Source: Microvirga subterranea
GTDB lineage: Bacteria; Pseudomonadota; Alphaproteobacteria; Rhizobiales; Beijerinckiaceae
Direction of reading: 5' to 3'
Assembly: GCF_003350535.1 (NCBI RefSeq)
Contig: NZ_QQBB01000008.1
Coordinates: 119,359 to 183,358, forward strand
Length of the DNA: 64,000 nt
The notes under the pieces were generated by a model. That model did not search any database and had not been told where the DNA came from. It saw only the letters and a list, made by a program, of their open reading frames with translations. This document shows positions 9,559 through 18,131 of the stretch, piece by piece. A program made the translations under genes and the position numbers. How positions within the stretch are numbered: the stretch's first letter is position 1; each line of letters starts with the position of its first letter.

Positions 9559-9888
9559 ATGAAAGCGAGTTCAGCCAAATTCGCGATCGGCCAGGTGGTC
9601 CGTCACCGGCTCTATGAGTTCAGGGGGCTGATTTTCGACGTCGATCCGGAATTCGACAATACCGAGGAATGGTGGCTGTCGATCCCTGAGGAGGTCAGGC
9701 CTCACAAGGACCAGCCGTTCTACCATCTCTTCGCCGAGAACGCGGAGACCGAATACATCGCCTACGTTTCCGAGCAGAACCTCCTGCTCGACGAAACCGG
9801 CGAGCCACTCCGCAATCCGATGATCAAGGAGATGTTCGTCCGGGACAAGAACGGCGTCTATCGCGCCCATCCGATCCTCGCGAACTGA
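9559..9888 (+). CDS. hspQ: Heat shock protein HspQ (YccV-like hemimethylated-DNA-binding fold)
   Basis: Small cytoplasmic protein of 109 residues. In E. coli HspQ affects DnaA stability and acts as a specificity enhancer of Lon. The ATG at 9559 follows AAGGAG at 9544-9549. The sequence shows the YccV-like core: KFAIGQVVRHRLYEFRGLIF near residue 7, then DVDPEFDNTEEWW, a QPFYHLFAE segment and the YIAYVSEQNLL strand. Length matches the family. It is monocistronic, with its own promoter and a terminator 18 bases after the stop. Confidence 0.95.
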   Translation: MKASSAKFAIGQVVRHRLYEFRGLIFDVDPEFDNTEEWWLSIPEEVRPHKDQPFYHLFAENAETEYIAYVSEQNLLLDETGEPLRNPMIKEMFVRDKNGVYRAHPILAN

Positions 9889-9906
9889 CAAGCATTGCCG
9901 AGAATG

Positions 9907-9936
9907 AAAAACGCCGGGCTTTTGGCCCGGCGTTTT
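9907..9936. terminator. Bidirectional terminator between hspQ and the ialB-like gene
   Basis: A perfect 9-bp stem ACGCCGGGC / GCCCGGCGT (9911-9919 with 9925-9933) with a TTTTG loop is flanked by A residues on the left and T residues on the right. It therefore gives a T-tract in both directions and lies between two convergent genes. Confidence 0.9.
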
Positions 9937-9958
9937 CGTGTCTGTGTGGATATATCGC

Positions 9959-10765
9959 TTACGGCTTCGGAGCAGCCGGGGCAGCGCCGCCGGCGGCCGG
10001 GGCTGCCGGAGCGCCGGCCGCGGGAGCCGCGCCGCCGTTGTTGCTTCCGAGCTGCTTGCGGAGCTCTTCGCTGCGCTTCTGGAGCTCTTCCTGCAGCTTC
10101 TTCTGCTGCTCCTCAAGCACCTTCGGGTCGATCGGCGGGCCGTCGAAGGCCTTGGCGAAACCTGCGGCTGGAACCGCGAAGGTGATCTCGCGGCCGAGCT
10201 GGTTCTGGACGCTCACGTTGAGATTCGCGCCCTTCTTGAGGGCTGCGATGAAGTCATCCTTCACCTGGGCCTCGGCGAAGCAGCCGTTCGGCAGGCACAT
10301 GACGTAGCGGCCGGGGGTCGGCTGACCCTGGTCGACCGTGAAGCGCAGGCCCGGCTGAAGCAGGAGGCCCAGCGGCATCACGAAGCGAACGATCTTCTGC
10401 GACTGCGGGCCCTTCACGTCATAGAGCGCCATGGCGAGGACCGGCTGGCCCTGGTCCGACACGAAGTCGCGGGTGGTGTAGCAGATCTCGGAATTGGTGT
10501 TCTGGTCCTTGCCGCAAACCTTGGTCCATTCCGGCTGAGACGGCTCGGCCTTCACCTGAACGACCGTCGGGCCGGCGTTCTGCTGCGGCTGAGCGGGCTG
10601 GCCCTGGGCCGGGGCGGCGGGACGCTGCGCGGGGGCCTGGGCCGGAGCGGCAGGACGCTGCGCGGGGGCAGTCTGGGCAAGAGCGGGAGCTGCCAGCAGA
10701 AGGGCCATGGCCGTCGCCAGACCGCGGGTGCCCCCCAGGTTCGCGAGGCGGGTCGCGAGTGACAT
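9959..10765 (-). CDS. IalB-family (invasion-associated locus B) secreted protein
   Basis: Exported protein of 268 residues. The signal peptide includes GLATAMALLLAAPALAQ. A low-complexity Ala/Pro/Gln stretch follows, with the unit AQRPAAPAQ occurring twice near residues 35-55. The IalB domain starts around residue 78 with WTKVCGKD and carries paired cysteines (VCGKDQNTNSEICYT and CLPNGCFAEA). The C-terminus has a short heptad-like charged helix (EEQQKKLQEELQKRSEELRK) and an Ala/Pro/Gly tail. Such proteins are common in Rhizobiales envelopes; the name comes from Bartonella invasion and no invasion role is implied. It is a single gene, divergent from the family-5 binding protein. Confidence 0.88.
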   Translation of the reverse strand: MSLATRLANLGGTRGLATAMALLLAAPALAQTAPAQRPAAPAQAPAQRPAAPAQGQPAQPQQNAGPTVVQVKAEPSQPEWTKVCGKDQNTNSEICYTTRDFVSDQGQPVLAMALYDVKGPQSQKIVRFVMPLGLLLQPGLRFTVDQGQPTPGRYVMCLPNGCFAEAQVKDDFIAALKKGANLNVSVQNQLGREITFAVPAAGFAKAFDGPPIDPKVLEEQQKKLQEELQKRSEELRKQLGSNNGGAAPAAGAPAAPAAGGAAPAAPKP

Positions 10766-10984
10766 GTCGTAGATCCTCTTCAGTCGGAAGGTCGGCTGAT
10801 GAATGGGCCGTAGGCTCGGCTCTCTTCGTAACCTTCAATGGAACGGTTGAATCTTTGCCGATTAAGGCGAAGACATGACGTGTGGCGCTCCTTTAACCTT
10901 TCGCGAGGTATGTTTCCAGTCGCTCCGGGAAACTTTCTTTATAATATCCAGTCCCGCGATGCGCTGTGTTCTCTCAGGGGCGCC

Positions 10985-12796
10985 ATGGGCCGGAACGTTC
11001 TCAAAAGTCTGACTTTTCTGGCATTCTTAATCCTCGCCTCCCTCCTGACGGCGGCGGCGTCCGGAGCCGAGACCCTGCGGCACGGAATCGCCATGCACGG
11101 CGAGCCTGCCCTGGAGCCCGGCTTTCCCCACCTCCCCTATGCAAACCCCGATGCTCCGGACGGTGGGCGAATCGTCCTAGCCCTCCAAGGCTCCTTCGAC
11201 AGCCTCAATCCCCTGATCGTGATCGGCGTCGCCCCCGACGTGGTGCCGCGATACGTGCTCCAGAGCCTGATGATGCGCTCGGCCGACGAGCCGTTCACCG
11301 TGTACGGCCTCATCGCCCGATCCGCCGAAATGCCGGATGATCGGAGTTCCATTACCTTCAACCTGGACCCGAGGGCTCGCTTCTCGGACGGAAAGCCCGT
11401 GACGGCGGAGGATGTGCGCTTCACCTTCGAGCTGCTCAAGAAATACGGGAAGCCCTTCCACCGGTCGAGCTTCGCACAGGTCAGGGCGGTGAAGGTCGAC
11501 AATCCTCAAAGGATCAGCTTCGACCTCACGGGCGTGAACGACCGGGAACTCCCCCTCATCATCGCCATGATGCCGATCTTCGCAGCTCATGCGACCGACC
11601 CGGAAACCTTCGACAGGACGAACCTGACGCCGCCCGTCGGGTCCGGTCCCTATACGGTCGCCGAGGTGAAGCCGGGCGAGCGCATCGTGCTCACGCGCCG
11701 AAAGGATTTCTGGGCGGATGACCTGCCCGTCACCCGGGGCCTCTATAACTTCGACGAAATCCGCTACGACTTCTACCGCGACGCCAACAGCATGTTCGAG
11801 GCGTTCAAGGCTGGGCTCTATGATTTCAGGATCGAAGGCGATCCCGGCCGCTGGGCGACCGGCTACGACATCCCCGCGGTCCGAAGCGGCCGGATCGTGC
11901 GAGAAACGGCTCCGATCCGGCTCCCGAAGGGCATGAACGGATTCGTGTTCAACACCCGCCGCTCCCTCTTTGCGGACGTGCGGGTCCGCGAAGCATTGGG
12001 CTATGTGTTCGATTTCGATTGGGTCAACCGCAACCTGTTCTTCGGCCTCCTCAACCGATCGGACAGCTACTTCGCCGGGTCGGACCTCTCGTCCGCAGGG
12101 CGACCGGCCGGCGGGACCGAAAAGGCGCTGCTCGGGCCGTTCCCCGGCGCGGTGCGCGAGGACATTCTGGAAGGCACATGGTCTCCGGCCGCGCCGGACG
12201 GGTCCGGCCGGGACCGCGAAAGCGCGAGGCGGGCTCTCGAACTGTTGGCCGAAGCCGGGTGGACGCTGGAGAACCACGGTCTGCGACACAAGGAGACGGG
12301 CAAGGCGTTCACGTTCGAGATGCTGGTCAATTCGCGCCAGCAGGAGCGGCTCGCCCTGAATTTCTCGCAATCCCTCGGCCGCATCGGCATTCAGGCCCGC
12401 GTACGGCTCGTCGACGACGTCCAGTACTGGCGCCGGCTTGCCCAGTTCGACTTCGATATGGTGCAGTGGGTCTGGCCTGCCTCGGCGTCTCCGGGCAACG
12501 AGCAGCGCAACCGATGGGGATCGGCAGCAGCCCAGAGAAGCGGATCGTTGAACTATTCGGGGGCAGCTTCGCCGGCAATCGATCGCATGATCGATGCCCT
12601 TCTGGAGGCGAAAAGCCGTGAGGATTTCGTCTCGTCGGTACGGGCTCTCGATCGGGTCCTGCTGTCAGGATTCTATGTGATCCCGCTGTTCTACGTGGGG
12701 GACCAATGGCTTGCCTATGATTCCGGTCTCGGGCGGCCGGACACCGCTCCGCTGTTCGGGAACAATGTCGATACCTGGTGGCGGCGTCCGCGCTGA
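10985..12796 (+). CDS. Extracellular solute-binding protein, family 5 (YejA-like)
   Basis: Periplasmic peptide- or oligo-substrate-binding protein of 603 residues from the ATG at 10985. That ATG starts a clean signal peptide (MGRNVLKSLTFLAFLILASL, cleavage near GAE). The longest frame from 10838 would put 49 residues in front of it, so I reject that start. The mature N-terminus HGIAMHGEPALEPGF then PYANPDAPDGG and SFDSLNPLIVIG is typical of the YejA/oligopeptide group. No permease or ATPase gene is nearby, so its transporter partner must be elsewhere. A TATAAT at 10940-10945 lies upstream, but a convincing -35 was not found. Confidence 0.85.
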   Translation: MGRNVLKSLTFLAFLILASLLTAAASGAETLRHGIAMHGEPALEPGFPHLPYANPDAPDGGRIVLALQGSFDSLNPLIVIGVAPDVVPRYVLQSLMMRSADEPFTVYGLIARSAEMPDDRSSITFNLDPRARFSDGKPVTAEDVRFTFELLKKYGKPFHRSSFAQVRAVKVDNPQRISFDLTGVNDRELPLIIAMMPIFAAHATDPETFDRTNLTPPVGSGPYTVAEVKPGERIVLTRRKDFWADDLPVTRGLYNFDEIRYDFYRDANSMFEAFKAGLYDFRIEGDPGRWATGYDIPAVRSGRIVRETAPIRLPKGMNGFVFNTRRSLFADVRVREALGYVFDFDWVNRNLFFGLLNRSDSYFAGSDLSSAGRPAGGTEKALLGPFPGAVREDILEGTWSPAAPDGSGRDRESARRALELLAEAGWTLENHGLRHKETGKAFTFEMLVNSRQQERLALNFSQSLGRIGIQARVRLVDDVQYWRRLAQFDFDMVQWVWPASASPGNEQRNRWGSAAAQRSGSLNYSGAASPAIDRMIDALLEAKSREDFVSSVRALDRVLLSGFYVIPLFYVGDQWLAYDSGLGRPDTAPLFGNNVDTWWRRPR

Positions 12797-12926
12797 GGCT
12801 TTCTGAAGCAACCCCGCGGATATTGTTGAGCTTCCATTCATCTCCGAAATGAAACAAATACCGTCCGAGGGCGTTGGTGAGGATGCTTTCAATCTTTGCC
12901 GTTTCGCCTTTCGATAAGGTATCGCA

Positions 12927-13271
12927 ATGACCCGTTTTCAGCAGGTGCTGGTCGTCGATAACGGCGACCGCGCTCCCGACTGTGCTCTTTCTGCCGAACT
13001 GGCCGGCATGGGCTATGCCAGTGTCACGGCTCCCCTCGAAGCGACCGAAGAGGTTCTGGCCATGATGCCGAGGCCGGTTGCGGTCGTTCTTCAGATGCCC
13101 CGCCATGCGGACTGGTCCGAGCGCCGCCGCTTCCTCGAACTCGCCAGCCGTCTGCGGAAATCCCTGGCGCCGAACCGCGTGCCTGTCATCGTGGCGGGCG
13201 GGATCAGCGGTGCCGCCACCATGCTCCAGAACGAACTCGGCGCTCGCGCCGTCGCGGCACCCGATCTCTAG
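12927..13271 (+). CDS. Receiver-like protein lacking the phosphoacceptor aspartate
   Basis: 114 residues with the alternating strand/helix pattern of a CheY-like receiver. VLVVDNGDRAPDC resembles the first strand, and PVAVVLQMPRH sits where a receiver normally has an (L/V)xDxxMP phosphorylation strand. The aspartate is replaced (VVLQMP), so ordinary phosphorylation is not expected. PVIVAGG looks like the fourth strand. The function is unknown; it may be a pseudo-receiver or simply share the fold. The 3' end overlaps the convergent serine hydrolase gene by 4 bases. Confidence 0.65.
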   Translation: MTRFQQVLVVDNGDRAPDCALSAELAGMGYASVTAPLEATEEVLAMMPRPVAVVLQMPRHADWSERRRFLELASRLRKSLAPNRVPVIVAGGISGAATMLQNELGARAVAAPDL

Positions 13272-14146
13272 GAAGCCTCCTCGAGAAGGCGGAAGGTCTC
13301 GTCTTCCGCCTCTTTCCGTCGGTCGGTCGTCGCGAAATACGCAGCCGTCCGAGGTTTCATGCCGGATGCGGTCCGGTAAACGGCAATCGTGCTCCCCGGC
13401 CCTCCGCCCGTATGCCCCTCCACCACTTGGCCTGATGCGACCTCGCCGCTCATGAGGCCGAGCCCGTAGCCGGGCCTCACCCATTGGCGGTCGGCGATCG
13501 GCCCCGGGAGGGCATGAACGCTCCTCATGTCGGCGAGGAGATGATCCGGCAGGAACCCGCCCTTCAGGAGACGGTCCAGCAGGAGCGCCGCTTCCTCGAC
13601 CGATCCCACCATCAGGCCATGATAGACCCAGCCGGGATGGTAGCCGGTCGCATCGCCCATCGGAACTTGGTCGAGATCGGCCGGCGCGGAGGCGATTCGG
13701 GCAGTCCTGATGCCGAGCGGCGCGAGGACGAGCCGGCGCAGCGCCGCATCCAGGGGTTCCCCCGTCGCCTCCTCGACGAGCTGTCGGACGAAGAGGTACC
13801 CGATATTCGAGTAGTCCCAGCCCTCGCCCGGCGGATACCGGAGGCGCTCGGCCTGGGTCCGCTCCAGAAGGATCCGAACCGGCCAGGGCTCATCCCCGCG
13901 GGCCACGGCCTCGTGATAGGCCGCAACGCCGCCGTAGTTCGCCACACCCGACCGATGCTGAAGCAGGTGCCGAAGGGTGTAGGACCTTCCCGGCAAGGGC
14001 TCTTCGAGCGCTAACGAGCCATCCCGCACCAGGACCAGCGCGGCGGCGGCCAGGACGGTCTTGGTGAAGCTCCACCAGGGGACCGGCCGGTCCGCCTCAT
14101 GGCCGGCGACGACTCTCGCCCCCTCGACGACGGCCCAGCATTCCAC
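13268..14146 (-). CDS. Serine hydrolase of the beta-lactamase class C / penicillin-binding family
   Basis: 292 residues starting at GTG 14146, two bases after the mfd stop codon, so it may depend on mfd transcription. The SxxK nucleophile motif is SFTK near residues 26-29, a YSN motif occurs in GWDYSNIGYLFV, and HTGGGPGS near the C-terminus takes the place of the KTG box. No signal peptide is visible, which suggests a cytoplasmic esterase or amidase rather than a secreted beta-lactamase. The substrate is unknown. Its short N-terminus before SFTK is unusual for the class. Confidence 0.8.
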   Translation of the reverse strand: MECWAVVEGARVVAGHEADRPVPWWSFTKTVLAAAALVLVRDGSLALEEPLPGRSYTLRHLLQHRSGVANYGGVAAYHEAVARGDEPWPVRILLERTQAERLRYPPGEGWDYSNIGYLFVRQLVEEATGEPLDAALRRLVLAPLGIRTARIASAPADLDQVPMGDATGYHPGWVYHGLMVGSVEEAALLLDRLLKGGFLPDHLLADMRSVHALPGPIADRQWVRPGYGLGLMSGEVASGQVVEGHTGGGPGSTIAVYRTASGMKPRTAAYFATTDRRKEAEDETFRLLEEAS

Positions 14147-14148
14147 GA

Positions 14149-17100
14149 TCAGGCCGCCTTCTTCTCCGCGATGCGCACCAGGTTGCGCAGGATCGTGGTC
14201 GTCGCCTTGATCCGCTCGTCCGGCGTCTCGACGTCGCGGATGAAGACGATCTTCATGTCCGGCCGCACCTTCGCGAAGGAGGCCTGCTCGGCCACGTAGG
14301 CCACGAGGCCGTTCGGGTTAGCGAAAGCGTTGTCGCGGAACGACACGATAATGCCCTTCGGCCCGCCGTCGACCTTCTCGACGTTGGCGCGGCGGCACAG
14401 CACCTTGATGGCCATGATCTTGAGGAGCTGGTCGACCTCCGACGGCAGCGGACCGAAACGGTCGATGAGCTCCGCCCCGAAGGCGTCGATCTCCTGGTCG
14501 GTCTCCAGGGTCGAGAGGCGGCGATATAGGCCGAGCCGCAGCTGCAGGTCGGCCACGTAGCTCTCCGGGATCATCACCGGCGCGCCGACCTGGATCGTCG
14601 GCGACCACTGGTCCTCCGCAGGCTCCTCGATGCCCGCCTTGAGCTGGGCGACCGCTTCTTCCAGCATCTGCTGATAGAGCTCGTAGCCCACTTCCTTGAT
14701 GTGGCCCGACTGCTCCTCGCCCAGGAGGTTGCCGGCGCCGCGGATGTCGAGGTCGTGCGAGGCGAGCTGGAAGCCGGCGCCCAGGGTATCGAGGGTCTGG
14801 AGCACCTTGAGGCGGCGCTCAGCCTGGACGGTCAGGGGCTTGTTGGCCGGTACCGAGAACAGCGCATAAGCGCGGGTCTTGGAGCGGCCGACGCGCCCAC
14901 GGAGCTGGTAGAGCTGCGACAGGCCGAACATGTCCGCGCGATGCACGATCAGGGTGTTCGCCGTCGGGATGTCGAGGCCGGATTCCACGATCGTGGTCGA
15001 GAGCAGGATGTCGTACTTGCCTTCGTAGAAGGCCGTCATGATGTCCTCGAGCTGACCGGCTGCCATCTGGCCGTGCGCGACCGCGACCTTGGCCTCCGGC
15101 ACCTCCTTGTCGAGGAAGGCTTTCACGTCGCCGAGATCGTCAAGGCGCGGCACGACATAGAAGGCCTGTCCGCCGCGGTAGCGCTCGCGCAGCAGCGCCT
15201 CGCGGATGAGGAGCGGATCGAACGGGGTGATGAAGGTCCGGACCGCGAGACGGTCCACCGGTGGGGTCGTGATCAGCGAGAGCTCGCGCACGCCGGTCAG
15301 CGCCAGCTGAAGGGTGCGCGGGATCGGCGTCGCCGACAAGGTCAGGACATGGACCTCGGCGCGGAGCTCCTTCAGGCGCTCCTTGTGGCTGACGCCGAAA
15401 TGCTGCTCCTCGTCGATGATGATGAGGCCGAGATCCTTGAACTTGATGGTCTTGCCGAGAAGCGCATGGGTGCCGACCACGATGTCGACGGAGCCGTCGC
15501 TGATCCCTTCCTTCACCTTCTTCATCTCGGCCGTCGGCACGAAGCGGGAGGCCTGCGCGATGTTGAGGGGCAGGCCCCGGAAGCGCTCGCAGAAGGTCTT
15601 GTAGTGCTGGCGCGCCAGGAGCGTCGTCGGCACCACGACGGCCACCTGCTTGCCGCTCATGGCGGTCACGAAGGCGGCCCGCAGCGCCACTTCGGTCTTG
15701 CCGAAGCCCACGTCGCCGCAGACCAGACGGTCCATGGGGCGGCCGGATCCGAGGTCGTCGAGCACCGAGTCGATGGCGTTCTGCTGGTCTTCCGTCTCAT
15801 CATAGGGGAAACGGGCCGCGAACTCGTCGTACAGGCCTTCCGGCGGAACGAGGCGCGGGGCCTCCTTCAGGATTCGCGCCGCCGCGATCTTCATGAGAGC
15901 GCCCGCCATCTCGCGGATGCGCTGCTTCATGCGTGCCTTGCGCGCCTGCCAGGCACCGCCGCCCAGCTTGTCGAGCTGGACCTCCGTCTCCTCGGACCCG
16001 TATCGGGTCAGGAGCTCGATATTCTCCACCGGCAGGAAGAGCCGGTCGCCACCCGCATAATGCAGTTCCAGACAGTCGTGCGGGGCCCCCGCTGCCTCGA
16101 TGGTCTTCAGGCCCTCGAACCGGCCGATGCCGTGGTCCACGTGGACCACGAGGTCGCCGGGCGTCAGCGCCGCCACCTCGGTGAGGAAGTCCTGGGGCCG
16201 CTTGGACTTGCGCTTCTGGCGCACCAAGCGGTCACCCAGGATGTCCTGCTCGCTAACAACCGCGAGATCGCCAGCCTCGAAGCCGGATTCGAGGGGCCAG
16301 ATGCCGACCGGCGTCTCGTTGCGCGGATAGGCCATGGCCTCCGAGAGGCGCGAGATCGGCCGTGTCTGCCGGAGATCGTGATCCTGCAGAACGTGGCAGA
16401 GCCGCTCCCGGGAGCCATCCGACCAGGCACCGAGGATAACCCGCCTTCCCGAGCCCTGAAGCTCGCGGATGTGGCGCACGACCGCCTCGAACACGTTGGC
16501 GTTCTCGTCGGCCCGCTCGGCGATAAAGTTGCGGCCGCGCCTGGCCTCGCAATCGATTACGAGGCGGGTGTCCGACTCAGGCTGGGCGAAGGGCGTCAGG
16601 CGCGCAAGCGGCAGAGAGGCGGTCCGTTTGGCCCATTCGTCGGGAGCGAAGTAGAGCGCGTCCGGCGGCAGGGGGCGGTACGGGGCGACGCCGGGCTGGT
16701 TCTGGCCCATGCCCTCCTGCCGGGCGTCGTAATAGTCCTTTACCTGGGCCAGCCGCTCGGCCGCCGCGTCGTCCGCGAGGGCGTCGAAGACGACCGGGAT
16801 GCCGGGCACATAATCGAGCAGTGTGTCGAGGTGATCGTGGAACAGGGGAAGCCAGTGCTCCAGGCCGGCATAGCGCCGTCCCTCGCTGACGGCTTCATAG
16901 AGCCGGTCATCCCGCCGCGGCGCCCCGAAGGCCGCCACATAGGCCTGCCGGAAGCGCTTGATGCTCTCGGTCGTGAGTTGGACCTCGCTCATGGGAACGA
17001 GGTCGAGGGACCGGAGCGTGCCGACCGTGCGCTGGGTCTCCGGATCGAAGGAGCGGATCGACTCCAGGGCGTCGCCGAAGAAATCGAGACGGACCGGATT

Positions 17101-17670
17101 CGGAAGGCCTGCAGGATAGAGGTCGATGATGCCGCCGCGCACCGCATATTCGCCGGTGTCCCGCACTGTGCCGGTGCGGAGGAATCCGTTGGTCTCGAGC
17201 CAGGTGACGAGGAGCGTCGTGTCCACGACGTTCCCCGGAGCGGCCGAGAAGGTCTCGGCGGCGATGCGTGTCCGCGGCGGCACCCGCTGGACGAGGGCGT
17301 TCACGGTCGTGGACAGAATCCGCGGCTTCTCCTCGGAGGTCTTGGAGCGCGCCAGCCGTGCCAGGGTCGTCATGCGCTGCGCCGTGATGGCGGCATTGGG
17401 CGAGACGCGGTCGTAGGGCTGGCAGTCCCAGGCCGGGAAGGGCAGGATCTCGATCTCGGGCGCGATGAAGCCGAGACCGTTGGCGAAGTTCTGCTGCCGC
17501 TGCCCGTCGCGGGCCACATGGACCAGCACCGCCGGCCCTTCCACATGGCCCGACAGGCCACGCGCCAAATCGGCGACCGCGAGGGCGTCGAAACCGTCCG
17601 GGGCGCTCGCAAGCGTCAGGCTTTGGCCTTTCTTGAGGGCGTCCAGGGCTCGGGTCAGGGCAGACTTCAT
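14149..17670 (-). CDS. mfd: Transcription-repair coupling factor Mfd
   Basis: ATP-dependent DNA translocase of 1173 residues that removes stalled RNA polymerase and recruits UvrA. The N-terminal UvrB-like region is followed by the RNA-polymerase-interacting CarD-like region (GDLVVHVDHGIGRFEGL near residue 505). The RecG-like motor has Walker A GDVGFGKTEVA at about residue 651 and DEEQHFG at about 751. The TRCF C-terminal domain ends the protein. Length matches other Mfd proteins. It is followed closely by the serine hydrolase and preceded by sdhE and the divergent recG, an arrangement seen in many Alphaproteobacteria. Confidence 0.97.
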   Translation of the reverse strand: MKSALTRALDALKKGQSLTLASAPDGFDALAVADLARGLSGHVEGPAVLVHVARDGQRQQNFANGLGFIAPEIEILPFPAWDCQPYDRVSPNAAITAQRMTTLARLARSKTSEEKPRILSTTVNALVQRVPPRTRIAAETFSAAPGNVVDTTLLVTWLETNGFLRTGTVRDTGEYAVRGGIIDLYPAGLPNPVRLDFFGDALESIRSFDPETQRTVGTLRSLDLVPMSEVQLTTESIKRFRQAYVAAFGAPRRDDRLYEAVSEGRRYAGLEHWLPLFHDHLDTLLDYVPGIPVVFDALADDAAAERLAQVKDYYDARQEGMGQNQPGVAPYRPLPPDALYFAPDEWAKRTASLPLARLTPFAQPESDTRLVIDCEARRGRNFIAERADENANVFEAVVRHIRELQGSGRRVILGAWSDGSRERLCHVLQDHDLRQTRPISRLSEAMAYPRNETPVGIWPLESGFEAGDLAVVSEQDILGDRLVRQKRKSKRPQDFLTEVAALTPGDLVVHVDHGIGRFEGLKTIEAAGAPHDCLELHYAGGDRLFLPVENIELLTRYGSEETEVQLDKLGGGAWQARKARMKQRIREMAGALMKIAAARILKEAPRLVPPEGLYDEFAARFPYDETEDQQNAIDSVLDDLGSGRPMDRLVCGDVGFGKTEVALRAAFVTAMSGKQVAVVVPTTLLARQHYKTFCERFRGLPLNIAQASRFVPTAEMKKVKEGISDGSVDIVVGTHALLGKTIKFKDLGLIIIDEEQHFGVSHKERLKELRAEVHVLTLSATPIPRTLQLALTGVRELSLITTPPVDRLAVRTFITPFDPLLIREALLRERYRGGQAFYVVPRLDDLGDVKAFLDKEVPEAKVAVAHGQMAAGQLEDIMTAFYEGKYDILLSTTIVESGLDIPTANTLIVHRADMFGLSQLYQLRGRVGRSKTRAYALFSVPANKPLTVQAERRLKVLQTLDTLGAGFQLASHDLDIRGAGNLLGEEQSGHIKEVGYELYQQMLEEAVAQLKAGIEEPAEDQWSPTIQVGAPVMIPESYVADLQLRLGLYRRLSTLETDQEIDAFGAELIDRFGPLPSEVDQLLKIMAIKVLCRRANVEKVDGGPKGIIVSFRDNAFANPNGLVAYVAEQASFAKVRPDMKIVFIRDVETPDERIKATTTILRNLVRIAEKKAA

Positions 17671-17745
17671 GGGTCAATCATCGAAACAATGGGAGGAAAC
17701 GCGGGCCTGTCGGCCCGGTTCGGAGAGCGCGATGCAGGGTGCCGA

Positions 17746-18042
17746 TCAGACGTGGATCGGCGAAGTGTGGGTGTGAAAGCCCTTCAGGCGCCGGAACAGG
17801 GGCGTGTCGTAATTCTCGGGCGTGGGAGTCTCGCCCGTGATCCAGCCGAGCAGGTCCCGGTCGGTCACCTCGATGAGCCGCTCGAACTCGGCGAGGTCCT
17901 CGTCGGACAGCTCCCCGATCTCCGCATCGGCGAATCGGCCCATGATCAGGTCCATCTCCCGCATGCCCCGGTGCCAGGCCCGGAACAGGATCTGCCGCCG
18001 GCGGACGTCGAGATCGGCGCTGCTGCGTGTCGTCCCGCTCAT
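17746..18042 (-). CDS. sdhE: FAD assembly factor SdhE (DUF339)
   Basis: Small cytoplasmic protein of 98 residues that helps attach FAD to the succinate dehydrogenase flavoprotein. The ATG at 18042 follows GGAGA at the right distance; the in-frame ATG at 18063 lacks one. The sequence has the family helix-bundle core with HRGMREMDLIMGRF (the RGxxExD-type motif) near residue 24 and the acidic LSDEDLAEFERLIEVTDRDLL region. It lies between mfd and divergent recG. Confidence 0.92.
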   Translation of the reverse strand: MSGTTRSSADLDVRRRQILFRAWHRGMREMDLIMGRFADAEIGELSDEDLAEFERLIEVTDRDLLGWITGETPTPENYDTPLFRRLKGFHTHTSPIHV

Positions 18043-18131
18043 GAAGATTCTCCATTTGTTCATGATTTGCGTCGCCTAACGGCGGCTTGGCGGCTATATA
18101 ACCATCTCGATCAGAGTTGCCACCCACCAGA

